Positions 29,362-37,283 of a stretch of 64,000 nucleotides of DNA are shown here, one piece after another. Origin of the DNA: Alphaproteobacteria bacterium (GTDB lineage Bacteria; Pseudomonadota; Alphaproteobacteria; JAAEOK01). The stretch is taken from positions 1 through 64,000 of the forward strand of contig JAAEOK010000064.1 of assembly GCA_024244705.1 (NCBI GenBank), given 5' to 3'. Below the pieces are notes generated by a model that saw nothing but the letters and a program-made list of their open reading frames with translations, did no database searches and was not told where the DNA came from. Numbering within the stretch: position 1 is the first letter of the stretch; each line of letters begins with the position of its first letter. Position numbers and translations under genes: made by a program.

Positions 29362-29739
29362 TCAGTCCAGGCCCTCGACGAATTTCTTGTAGGCCGCGGC
29401 ATCCATCAGCCCCTCGAGTTGGCCGGCGTCGGCGATGCGCAGTTTGACCATCCAGCCCTGTCCTTCGGCGTCGCTGTTGACCGTCGCCGGATCGTCGTCG
29501 AGCGCACTGTTGACCTTGACCACCTCTCCGCTGACCGGCGCAAAGATTTCGCTCGCCGCCTTGACCGATTCGATGGTCGCCATGTCGCCGTCTTTTTCGA
29601 CGGTGCGGCCGACCTCCGGCAGCTCGACATAAACGACGTCGCCGAGTTGTTGCTGGGCATAGTCGGTGATGCCGATCGTGCCGACATCGCCGTCGACGCT
29701 GATCCACTCATGTTCCTCCGAGTAGCGTACTTCGCTCAT
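29362..29739 (-). CDS. gcvH: Glycine cleavage system H protein
   Basis: The 125-residue lipoyl carrier shuttles the aminomethyl group between P, T and L proteins. The lipoylated Lys is in IESVKAASEIFAP at about residue 60; YSEEHEWI and GITDYAQQQLGDVVYVELPEVG are typical. The ATG at 29739 has a strong GGGAGG site before it. It lies between gcvT and gcvP. Confidence 0.96.
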   Translation of the reverse strand: MSEVRYSEEHEWISVDGDVGTIGITDYAQQQLGDVVYVELPEVGRTVEKDGDMATIESVKAASEIFAPVSGEVVKVNSALDDDPATVNSDAEGQGWMVKLRIADAGQLEGLMDAAAYKKFVEGLD

Positions 29740-29756
29740 ATCAAGCCTCCCTTTCG

Positions 29757-30869
29757 TTAACCTCGATAATAGTTCGCCGCGACGAACGGCATTTTGACCA
29801 CCGTTGCCGGGCGCGGCGCACCGCGGACCAACAGGTTGACCGCCGACTCGGGGTCGGAATGCGCGGTCGCGACATAGCCCATCGCGACCGGGCCGCCGAC
29901 CGTCGGTCCAAAACCGCCGCTGGTAATATGTCCGATCGGGGCACCATCGGAATCGGTTATTTCCGTCCCTTCGCGCGCCGGCGCCCGACCCTCCGGGCGC
30001 AACCCGACCCGGCGGCGGTCGACCCCGTTTTCGATCTGCCGGAGAATGATTTCGGCACCTGGAAAGCCACCCTCGACGCGCCGGCGTTTGCCGATCGCCC
30101 AGACCAGGCGAGCCTCGACCGGGGTCGTGGTTTCGTCGATATCGTGGCCATAGAGACAGAGGCCCGCCTCGAGGCGCAACGAATCGCGGGCACCGAGCCC
30201 AATCGGCGCCACCTCGTCCTCGGCCAGGAGGCGCCGGCCCAGCGCCTCCGCCGCATCGGCGGGAACCGAAACCTCGAAGCCGTCCTCGCCGGTATACCCG
30301 GACCGGCTGACGCGGCAGGCAATGCCGGCGACCGGCATTTCCGCCGATTGCATGAACCGGAGTGAATCCGACCCGGCGGCGTGGCGCTGCAGAACCGCCG
30401 CCGCTGCCGGGCCCTGAAGCGCCAGCAACGCACGATCGCCGAGCACCTGCAAAGCGGTGCCGGACGGCAGGCCGGCCTGCATGTGGGCAACATCCGCCTC
30501 CTTGCACGCGGCGTTGACGACGACAAACAGGTAGTCGCCGGCCTGGGTCACCATGAGGTCGTCGAGAATGCCGCCGGCATCGTTGGTAAACAGGTTGTAA
30601 CAGATTTCGCCGTTCCCCAACCGCTGCAGGTCGTTGGTTACCAACGTCTCCAGCGCCGCCGCCGGGTTATCGCCGTCGAGCCGGACCTGGCCCATGTGGG
30701 AGACGTCGAACAGCCCGGCCTGGGATCGGGTGTGCAGATGCTCGGCGAGAATGCCGCTCGGGTACTGAACCGGCATCTCGTAGCCGGCAAACGGAACCAT
30801 CTTGCCGCCGAGCTCGACGTGAAGGTCGTAAAGCGGTGTCCGGTTGAGGGATTCGGTCGGTTCGGCCAC
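29757..30869 (-). CDS. gcvT: Glycine cleavage system T protein (aminomethyltransferase)
   Basis: The 370-residue folate enzyme transfers the one-carbon unit from the H protein to tetrahydrofolate. FAGYEMPVQYPSGILAEHLHTRSQAGLFDVSHMGQV, GYTGEDGFEVSVP and the C-terminal barrel (APIGHITSGGFGPTVGGPVAMGYV) are typical. It is the first gene of the operon and follows a tandem glycine riboswitch at 30915-31130. Confidence 0.96.
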   Translation of the reverse strand: MAEPTESLNRTPLYDLHVELGGKMVPFAGYEMPVQYPSGILAEHLHTRSQAGLFDVSHMGQVRLDGDNPAAALETLVTNDLQRLGNGEICYNLFTNDAGGILDDLMVTQAGDYLFVVVNAACKEADVAHMQAGLPSGTALQVLGDRALLALQGPAAAAVLQRHAAGSDSLRFMQSAEMPVAGIACRVSRSGYTGEDGFEVSVPADAAEALGRRLLAEDEVAPIGLGARDSLRLEAGLCLYGHDIDETTTPVEARLVWAIGKRRRVEGGFPGAEIILRQIENGVDRRRVGLRPEGRAPAREGTEITDSDGAPIGHITSGGFGPTVGGPVAMGYVATAHSDPESAVNLLVRGAPRPATVVKMPFVAANYYRG

Positions 30870-30914
30870 GGGCGGTCTCCCTTCGGGTCAACGGGCGCCG
30901 GCGTCAGCCGACGG

Positions 30915-31130
30915 TCCGCCCCCTCTGTCCCGTAACCTGAGAGATTCACCGGGCCGCCGTGGTGGCCCTGTGGCTTACCCCTTCGGTGAGGCGCCACCGC
31001 GCAACACGCCGACGCCTGCTTTCCAGAGTCGCCTCGCCCTGCGGTCCATTTTGCCTGAGAGTTTCCGGGGCGGTTGCTCCTTCGGCGTCGGCCCGAATGT
31101 CCTCGAGCCACCCTCTCCCGCAAGGGTCAT
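30915..31130 (-). promoter_or_regulatory. Tandem glycine riboswitch
   Basis: Read on the minus strand this leader contains the conserved glycine aptamer pieces in order. First come GGGAGAG (about 31112-31118), GCCGAAGGAGCAA and CTCTCAGG with CTCTGGAAAG; then a second set with CACCGAAGGGGTAA, CTCTCAGG and GGGACAGAGGG (about 30921-30931). The arrangement is the usual two-aptamer form that senses glycine and controls the gcv operon. It ends about 45 bases before the gcvT ATG. Confidence 0.88.
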
Positions 31131-31189
31131 CGGTCTTTGCAGCGCGCTCTTGGGCGCGCGCCAGGAGCCTAGCGGGTGGCCGCGGAATG

Positions 31190-31493
31190 TCAACCCGGTA
31201 CCGGGGCGGCGGGCGCCGAACCGCGAAGGCGCAGCGCGTTCGGGGTCACGATGATCGACGAAGCCGACATCGCTGTCGCGGCGATCAGGGGGTGGCAAAG
31301 CCGAGAACGGCGACCGAGAGCAGCATGATGTTGGCAGCGGCGAAACCGGCGACGGCGAGGCACCGCACCAGGACACGCAATTCGACATCTACGCTCGGAT
31401 CGTCGGCGCACTGATGTCCAGTTGATATCGGCCGTGACCAAGGGGACGGCTGCGCGCGACGATCTCCTCCCGGCTCAGTGCCTGCGCGTCCAT
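31190..31493 (-). pseudogene. Eroded ccoI/fixI copper P-type ATPase gene
   Basis: Three pieces of a CcoI-type copper ATPase lie in order on the minus strand. The N-terminus (MDAQALSREEIVARSRPLGH ... ISAPTIR) reads from an ATG at 31493 and stops where the CxxC metal-binding motif is expected. Then comes the segment ELRVLVRCLAVAGFAAANIM, typical of the region before the first helices. Last is the extreme C-terminus (LIAATAMSASSIIVTPNALR ... APVPG, stop at 31190-31192) in another frame. Roughly 600 residues, including the ATPase core, are missing through at least two internal deletions. It lies upstream of and divergent from ccoN. Confidence 0.7.
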
Positions 31494-31677
31494 CGCGTTT
31501 CGTCCAATCTCTGCCGATCAGCCAGAAAAACGATCTCGGTCAAGGGCATTGTCACCGTCTTCAAGGATGAATGCCCGGTTTTCGGGGTCATCGCGCTTCT
31601 GCGTTGGCGGGGGTGGTCTTGTCGCCATAGGACCGGTGATCACAATGTCTGCGCATTCGGCGCCACAGCATCTGCGT

Positions 31678-31705
31678 TTGCCAGTGTACGGTTGTGTTTT
31701 ATGAT
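31678..31705 (+). promoter_or_regulatory. Candidate promoter of the cco operon
   Basis: TTGCCA (31678-31683), a 16-base spacer and TATGAT (31700-31705) stand 54 bases before ccoN in an AT-rich stretch. No good FNR/FixK box (TTGAT-N4-ATCAA) is visible. The rest of 31494-31677 holds nothing I recognise. Confidence 0.4.
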
Positions 31706-31759
31706 TGCTAGCTGTCAAATAATTCACCGGGCCATGACGGTCGACCTCTTGGAATAGCC

Positions 31760-33406
31760 ATGCTGAACGAACTGACCAAAAACGAACTCTATCTGGGACT
31801 CGTCCTGGCCGTAATCGTGGCATTGCTAGGCCTGCTTATCGCATTCGCCGGACAGAATACCCTGCTCGGCGTGCACGGCTGGATTATCCTGGTCTTTGGC
31901 CTGATCGCCACTTTCGTGGTCATAGCCGGGTGCGTGGATCATGGTCCCTCTGTCGATCGCCTCGAAGGCCGCAATCTAGAATATTACGACGCCCCGACGC
32001 GTGTCGGCATCGTGATTGCCATGATCTGGGCGGTGATCGGGTTTTTTGTCGGCGACTGGGTGGCCTGGTCATTGGCCTATCCGGACTTCAATCTGGACCA
32101 GTCCTGGAGCAATTTCGGACGACTTCGGCCGGTCCATACGTCGGCGGTGATTTTCGGCTTCGGCGGCAACGCGCTCATCGCGACCTCGCTCCACGTCGTG
32201 CAGCGCACGTCGCGGGCCCGACTGCCCGATTCACTCAGTCCGTGGATTGTTTTCGCCGGATACAACCTGTTTTGCATCCTGGCGGCCACCGGCTACCTGA
32301 TGGGCATTACCCAATCCAAGGAATACGCGGAGCCGGAATGGTATGCCGATATCCTGCTGACCGTCGTCTGGGTCGTCTATTTCGTCCTCTACCTGAGAAC
32401 GCTCGCGCGGCGGTCGGAACCGCACATCTATGTCGCGAATTGGTACTACCTCGCCTTCATACTTGTGGTGGCGATGCTGCACATCGTCAACAACCTGGCA
32501 ATTCCCGTTTCTCTGGGCCATGCCAAGAGCTATTCCCTATTCGCCGGAGTTCAGGATGCGATGACCCAGTGGTGGTACGGGCACAATGCCGTCGCGTTCT
32601 TCCTGACCGCCGGATTCCTGGGCATGATGTACTACTTCCTGCCGGTCAAGGCGCAGCGGCCGATCTATTCCTACCGCATGTCGATCGTGAGCTTTTGGGG
32701 AATCACGTTTCTCTATATGTGGGCCGGCTCACACCACCTCCATTACACGGCGCTGCCTGACTGGGTTCAGACCCTCGGCATGTCCTTTTCCATCATGTTG
32801 CTGGTGCCGTCTTGGGCCTCCGCGGCGAATGCCCTGCTGACCCTCAACGGGGCCTGGCGTCGAGTACGGGACGACGCGGCGCTGCGGTTCATGATGGTTG
32901 CGGCGGCCTTCTACGGCCTGTCCACTTTCGAGGGCTCGTTCATGGCGATCCGGCCGGTGAATTCGCTGTCCCACTATACCGACTGGACCGTCGGTCATGT
33001 GCATGCCGGCGCGCTCGGCTGGGTCGCGTTCATAACCTTTGGTGCGATCTACACGTTGGTGCCGTGGCTGTGGAAACGGCCCGGCATGTATTCCAATCGC
33101 CTCGTCGAGGTGCATTTCTGGTTCGCCCTCATCGGCACCGTCATCTACGTCATCGCGATGTGGAATTCTGGGATCATCCAGGGCCTCATGTGGCGCACCT
33201 ATAACGAGTTCGGCACATTGGAGTATTCGTTCCTCGATTCGCTGGAAGCCATGCACCCCTACTACGTGGCCCGTGCGATCGGTGGGTTGTTCTTCCTCGC
33301 TGGCGGCGTGGTTGCGTTCTACAACATATACAAGACCATCTCGACGATCGGCCCGGAAACCAAGGCCGGCGACCAGCCGCTCCCGACCTCGCAGCCGGCG
33401 GAGTGA
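31760..33406 (+). CDS. ccoN: cbb3-type cytochrome c oxidase subunit I (CcoN)
   Basis: The 548-residue heme-copper oxidase subunit has a low-spin heme b and the heme b3-CuB centre. The CuB/heme region is seen in [20 protein letters not shown] and [18 protein letters not shown], and [18 protein letters not shown] near the C-terminus carries a conserved His. An extra N-terminal hydrophobic segment precedes the core. cbb3 oxidases have high oxygen affinity and work at low oxygen. It is the first gene of ccoN-O-Q-P-x-S. Confidence 0.95.
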   Translation: MLNELTKNELYLGLVLAVIVALLGLLIAFAGQNTLLGVHGWIILVFGLIATFVVIAGCVDHGPSVDRLEGRNLEYYDAPTRVGIVIAMIWAVIGFFVGDWVAWSLAYPDFNLDQSWSNFGRLRPVHTSAVIFGFGGNALIATSLHVVQRTSRARLPDSLSPWIVFAGYNLFCILAATGYLMGITQSKEYAEPEWYADILLTVVWVVYFVLYLRTLARRSEPHIYVANWYYLAFILVVAMLHIVNNLAIPVSLGHAKSYSLFAGVQDAMTQWWYGHNAVAFFLTAGFLGMMYYFLPVKAQRPIYSYRMSIVSFWGITFLYMWAGSHHLHYTALPDWVQTLGMSFSIMLLVPSWASAANALLTLNGAWRRVRDDAALRFMMVAAAFYGLSTFEGSFMAIRPVNSLSHYTDWTVGHVHAGALGWVAFITFGAIYTLVPWLWKRPGMYSNRLVEVHFWFALIGTVIYVIAMWNSGIIQGLMWRTYNEFGTLEYSFLDSLEAMHPYYVARAIGGLFFLAGGVVAFYNIYKTISTIGPETKAGDQPLPTSQPAE

Positions 33407-33414
33407 GATCGGGC

Positions 33415-34149
33415 ATGCTGGACAAACACAAGAGTGTCGAGCGCCATTCCCTGGCTTTGGTCCTGATGATCATTGTCGTCGCGTCCATCGGCGGAATTGT
33501 TGAGATTGCCCCGCTGTTCACGATCGACAAGACCGTCGAGGATGTCGAGGGCATCCGGCCCTACACGCCGCTCGAACTCGCTGGCCGAAACATCTACATC
33601 CGCGAGGGATGCTACGCCTGTCACTCGCAGATGATTCGCACCTTGCGCGACGAAGTCGAACGCTACGGCCACTACAGCCTCGCCGCCGAATCGCAATACG
33701 ACCATCCGATGCTGTGGGGCTCGAAGCGAACCGGACCCGATCTCGCCCGCGTCGGCGGCAAGTATTCCGACGCCTGGCATGTCGCCCACCTCACGCGTTC
33801 CCGTGACGTGGTGCCGCAATCTAACATGCCGAATTACAGGTTTCTCGCCGGCACCCCGCTGCGCACCGATGACTTGAACCTGCACCTCGAGGCGCTACGC
33901 GCCGTGGGCGTGCCCTATACCGATGAGCAAATCGCGGCGGCGGCGGCCGATGCGCGCGGTCAGGCCGATCCCGACAGCGAGGCTGCGGACGGCGTCATCG
34001 AAAGGTATGGAGACCGGGTCGCAGTCCGCGATTTCGGTGGCGATGGCGCCAAGGTTTCCGAGATGGACGCCCTCGTCGCCTACCTGCAAATGCTGGGAAC
34101 CTTGGTCGATTTCGAGAGCACCCAGAGTGCGAACATGGGCGCGAACTGA
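33415..34149 (+). CDS. ccoO: cbb3-type oxidase subunit II (CcoO), monoheme cytochrome c
   Basis: The 244-residue subunit has one N-terminal membrane helix (LALVLMIIVVASIGGIVEIAPLF) and one heme c site (CYACHS). The distal Met is probably in QSNMPNYRFL, near the typical block DHPMLWGSKRTGPDLARVGGKYSD. A GTG at 33403 overlapping the ccoN stop is an alternative start. Confidence 0.95.
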   Translation: MLDKHKSVERHSLALVLMIIVVASIGGIVEIAPLFTIDKTVEDVEGIRPYTPLELAGRNIYIREGCYACHSQMIRTLRDEVERYGHYSLAAESQYDHPMLWGSKRTGPDLARVGGKYSDAWHVAHLTRSRDVVPQSNMPNYRFLAGTPLRTDDLNLHLEALRAVGVPYTDEQIAAAAADARGQADPDSEAADGVIERYGDRVAVRDFGGDGAKVSEMDALVAYLQMLGTLVDFESTQSANMGAN

Positions 34150-34152
34150 GCG

Positions 34153-34326
34153 ATGATCGATTTCTCTTATGATTCGCTCGCCTATTTCGCCAAGTCGTGG
34201 GGCCTGTTCTACTTCATCGCGTTTTCGATTGCGGTCCTGGTCTACGTCCTGTGGCCATCGAACAAGAAGACGTTTGATCGCGCGGCCAATCAGATCCTGG
34301 ACGACGAGGACAAACCATGTCGGTAG
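34153..34326 (+). CDS. ccoQ: cbb3-type oxidase subunit CcoQ
   Basis: This short gene of 57 residues (MIDFSYDSLAYFAKSWGLFY ...) has one membrane helix (FYFIAFSIAVLVYVLWP) and a polar tail ending DDEDKPCR. The position between ccoO and ccoP and the LWPSNKKTFDRAANQIL block fit CcoQ/FixQ, which stabilises the oxidase. It overlaps ccoP by 10 bases. Confidence 0.85.
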   Translation: MIDFSYDSLAYFAKSWGLFYFIAFSIAVLVYVLWPSNKKTFDRAANQILDDEDKPCR

Positions 34327-35180
34327 GCGAACGCGACCCCCATACCGGGATCCATACGACGGGCCATGAATGGAGCGGCATAAAGGAGCTGGACACGCCG
34401 ATCCCGCGGATCGTCTTCGCCTGTTATGCCGTTGTTTTCATCGTCGCTCTCGTGATGTGGGTGCTTCTCCCGGCGTGGCCGCTGGTCAACTCCTACACAT
34501 CCGGGCTGATGGGGTTCTCACAACGCGATTACGTTCGGGGCCAATTGGCCGACGCGGATCTACGCCGCGCGGAATGGTCGGATCGGATTGCCGCAATGGA
34601 CTTCGGCGAATTGGCGGCCGATCCGGAAGCCCGTACCGTCGCGATCGAAACCGGAGAAAGCCTGTTCATCGACAACTGCGCCGTCTGCCATGGCCGGGAT
34701 GGAAGGGGCGGTCCTGGATTTCCGGACCTGACCGACGGGGCGTGGCTGTGGGGCGGCACGCCGGAAGACATCCACGAAACCCTCCGCGTCGGCATCAACT
34801 CCGGCCATGACGAGACCCGATTCGGGCAAATGCCGGCCTTTGGCAGGGATGAGATGCTCGAACGCGACGAAATCCGATTGCTTGCCACCTACGTTCAGCA
34901 CCTGTCCGGTTTGGAAGAGGCGGACGGCGATACCGTGGCGCAGGGCGAAGTGCTCTTCGCCGACAACTGCGCGAGCTGTCACGGCGAGGATGCCCGCGGC
35001 GGAATCGAATTCGGCGCACCCGATCTCACCGACGGCTACTGGATATACGGCGGCGACCGCGAAACCATCTACGAGAGCCTATTTCGTGGCCGACAGGGGC
35101 ATATGCCGCACTGGAGCGGACGTCTCAGCCCGGTCCAGCTCAGGGTGCTGTCGCTCTACGTCGATAGCCTGAATCAGTAG
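34317..35180 (+). CDS. ccoP: cbb3-type oxidase subunit III (CcoP), diheme cytochrome c
   Basis: The 287-residue subunit has an N-terminal membrane helix (RIVFACYAVVFIVALVMWVLLP) and two cytochrome c domains with heme sites CAVCH and CASCH. GIKELDTPIPR before the helix is the family signature. It receives electrons from soluble or membrane cytochromes and passes them to CcoO and CcoN. Confidence 0.95.
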   Translation: MSVGERDPHTGIHTTGHEWSGIKELDTPIPRIVFACYAVVFIVALVMWVLLPAWPLVNSYTSGLMGFSQRDYVRGQLADADLRRAEWSDRIAAMDFGELAADPEARTVAIETGESLFIDNCAVCHGRDGRGGPGFPDLTDGAWLWGGTPEDIHETLRVGINSGHDETRFGQMPAFGRDEMLERDEIRLLATYVQHLSGLEEADGDTVAQGEVLFADNCASCHGEDARGGIEFGAPDLTDGYWIYGGDRETIYESLFRGRQGHMPHWSGRLSPVQLRVLSLYVDSLNQ

Positions 35181-35184
35181 TGTC

Positions 35185-35382
35185 ATGAACAGACGGGTAA
35201 ACCTGCCCGTTCGGTTCTGGGTTGTCGGAGGCGCGTTGTTGATCCTCGCGCTCATCCTCGGCGCCAATGCCCATCTCCTCTACGTCGCCGTTTCGAGCGC
35301 GCCGGATTGCGCCGACGAAGCCGTAAAGGTTGACCGCGACGGTGCCGCGCAGACGCTGCAGCCGGCCAAGAAAGCCTGCTGA
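35185..35382 (+). CDS. Small single-helix membrane protein of the cco operon
   Basis: The 65-residue protein has a basic start (MNRRVNLPVRF), one membrane helix (WVVGGALLILALILGANAHLLYVAV) and a periplasmic tail with two Cys (SAPDC and the C-terminal KKAC). It fills the place where ccoG, ccoH and ccoI usually stand but resembles none of them closely; it is much shorter than CcoH. It overlaps ccoS (TGATG). A role in oxidase assembly, perhaps in metal or heme handling through the Cys, is only inferred from context. Confidence 0.65.
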   Translation: MNRRVNLPVRFWVVGGALLILALILGANAHLLYVAVSSAPDCADEAVKVDRDGAAQTLQPAKKAC

Positions 35383-35555
35383 TGAACGCCCTTCTTTACC
35401 TCATCCCCATTTCGATCGTACTCGGCGGGGTCGCCCTGTGCGCCTTCCTGTGGAGCCTGAAAGACGGCCAATACGACGACCTCGACGGCGCCGCCAATCG
35501 AATATTGACCGACGACGACCGGCCACTGCCCCGGAATACCAATAAGAACACGTAG
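35382..35555 (+). CDS. ccoS: cbb3 oxidase maturation protein CcoS
   Basis: The 57-residue protein (MNALLYLIPISIVLGGVALC ...) has one membrane helix and the family hallmark SLKDGQYDDLDGAANRILTDD. CcoS is needed to insert the cofactors of CcoN. It is translationally coupled to the small gene before it. In typical loci ccoS follows ccoI; here the only ccoI trace is the wreck upstream of ccoN. Confidence 0.9.
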   Translation: MNALLYLIPISIVLGGVALCAFLWSLKDGQYDDLDGAANRILTDDDRPLPRNTNKNT

Positions 35556-35591
35556 CGGCCTGCGGATCGGGCCGGCCCAGGACCTGAAAAG

Positions 35592-36377
35592 TCAATCCAG
35601 CCGGGAGGTGTCGCAGGTTTCCCGATAGGCATGCCAAGTCGCATGGCCCAAGAGAGGGAATACGATGATAATCAGCACCAATCCCGAGAGCAGGGTCAAG
35701 ACTCCGAGCGCGACCACAATGGCGCCCCACGGCAGCAAGATCCGGAGTTGGTGCCACACCGTGTTCATGCTGACGGCCATCGCCGTAAAGGCATCGGTCT
35801 TTCGATCGTAGAGCATCGGAATGCCAAAGACGCTGATCGAGAAGGCGAAGGCGGCAAACAGCCCGCCGACCGCCGATCCGACTATGAACAAAGCCCATCC
35901 TTCCGGTGTGCCAAAGATGAACGGCAAGATCTGATCGAGCCCGTCGAACGGCCTCAGGCCAAAGAAAAGGGCATAGAGGATTACCGCCGCCCGGATCCAA
36001 AGCATGACGAGCAAACAAAGCAGAACGCCGGCCAGGAGGATTTGCGTTGTCGACCGCGCGTGGAAGAACAGCATCGAGGACAGCGTCACCGGTTCTTGGT
36101 TCTCGATACGGCGGCTTTTTTCGTAGAGGCCAATCGCCAGGATTGGCCCGATGACCAGGAACCCGGCCAGGGCCGGAAAGAGATAGGCGCTCAGATCAAG
36201 AAGGATGAGGCCCAGGATGAGCGCCCAGCTGACGGCAAAGACTATTACTCCGTAGACCAGGCTTGGGAGCGGGTTCGTCCACAGGTCTTTCCACCCCGCT
36301 TTGAGCCACCCCACCGCCGCCGTGCCCTCGAGTGGGGCGACGGTATCTTTGCCCGGCACTATGTCGGAATGAGACAT
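35592..36377 (-). CDS. DUF2189 integral membrane protein
   Basis: The 261-residue protein has about six hydrophobic segments. The DUF2189 pattern is seen in GWLKAGWKDLWTNPLPSLVYG near the start and GLYEKSRRIENQEPVTLSSML in the middle. The family has no established function but is often found near cytochrome oxidase genes, as here, where it converges on the cco operon. The ATG at 36377 is preferred; an upstream extension lacks family support. Confidence 0.78.
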   Translation of the reverse strand: MSHSDIVPGKDTVAPLEGTAAVGWLKAGWKDLWTNPLPSLVYGVIVFAVSWALILGLILLDLSAYLFPALAGFLVIGPILAIGLYEKSRRIENQEPVTLSSMLFFHARSTTQILLAGVLLCLLVMLWIRAAVILYALFFGLRPFDGLDQILPFIFGTPEGWALFIVGSAVGGLFAAFAFSISVFGIPMLYDRKTDAFTAMAVSMNTVWHQLRILLPWGAIVVALGVLTLLSGLVLIIIVFPLLGHATWHAYRETCDTSRLD

Positions 36378-36608
36378 TTGCAAACTCGTCTTCCACGCTA
36401 ACCTGGCCGCATTATACCACGCCGGAACCGATCGCCCATCGTCTATGCTCGACTTTGGATGACCGATCGCATGGTCGTCGACCGATAAGCTTTCGGACCA
36501 TAACCCGATCGCCGGCAGATCTGAGATTAATTCTCGAACGTCGGCCGCGGGAGCGGTATTCGCGCTGCCGTCTGAAACTTTTTTTCGCCATCTGTGTACC
36601 GTTGAGTC

Positions 36609-37283
36609 ATGAGCGGAATTTCTTCTTCTCAACGCATGATCGGGCTGGTGGCTGTACAATCGAACGATCCCTCAATCGAAGAGCGGCGGCGGCAGGTGAT
36701 TGATCTCGAATCGCGAACTTGGCTGAGCCGCCATTGCCGCGGTGACACCGGCGCGTTCCCCGCCCTCCTCGAAGCCTATCGGCGGCCGGTTTTCGGCTAT
36801 CTGGTGCGGAGCGGCGTGGCGGCGGCGGATCGCGAGGATATCTTCCAGAGCATCTTCCTCAAGGTCCATGCGGCGGCCAAGTCCTACGATCCGGCGCGAC
36901 CCCTGAAACCGTGGCTGTTCACCATCGTGGCCAATACGGTGCGCAATCATTTTCGCAGCCGGCCGGCCCATCTGGTCGCCGTGACCGGCGGCGACCCGCC
37001 GGAAACGACGGATCCCAACCCGGGCCCGGAACAAGTCGCCGAAGCGCGCGAAACGCTGGCGTGGCTCGAACAGGCGCTGCTCGCCCTGCCGCCGGCGCAA
37101 CGCGAGGTGCTGCTGCTCGCCACCGTCATCGGCCTGCCCCAGCAAGAGATCGCCGAGGCATTGCACCTGCCGCTCAACACCGTCAAGACGCACCTGCGCC
37201 GCGCCCGCCTCGCGCTGGCCGCCGGCCGAGCCGAACGCGAGGCAACGGACGGGTGCCATGGAGATACCGATGAAGCGCTGTGA
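36609..37283 (+). CDS. ECF-type RNA polymerase sigma factor
   Basis: The 224-residue sigma factor has region 2 (about 45-110: AFPALLEAYRRPVFGYLV ... DREDIFQSIFLKVH and RPLKPWLFTIVANTVRNHFR) and region 4 (about 150-205: LLALPPAQREVLLLATVIGLPQQEIAEAL, then LPLNTVKTHLRRARLAL). Its gene overlaps that of a zinc-finger anti-sigma factor fused to a VWA domain, the standard arrangement of a sigma and its inhibitor. TGAAAC (36573-36578) stands near the start and could be an ECF -35 box, but the -10 spacing is poor. The gap 36378-36608 has no gene. Confidence 0.92.
   Translation: MSGISSSQRMIGLVAVQSNDPSIEERRRQVIDLESRTWLSRHCRGDTGAFPALLEAYRRPVFGYLVRSGVAAADREDIFQSIFLKVHAAAKSYDPARPLKPWLFTIVANTVRNHFRSRPAHLVAVTGGDPPETTDPNPGPEQVAEARETLAWLEQALLALPPAQREVLLLATVIGLPQQEIAEALHLPLNTVKTHLRRARLALAAGRAEREATDGCHGDTDEAL

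Noticed and set aside
31640-31760. FNR/FixK box before ccoN
   Set aside because: The ATGAT and GTCAA half-sites are too far apart (8 bases instead of 4), so no anaerobox can be claimed.
36573-36605. ECF autoregulatory promoter (TGAAAC ... CGTTGA)
   Set aside because: The spacer of 21 bases is too long for a usual ECF promoter; noted in the sigma factor entry only as a possibility.
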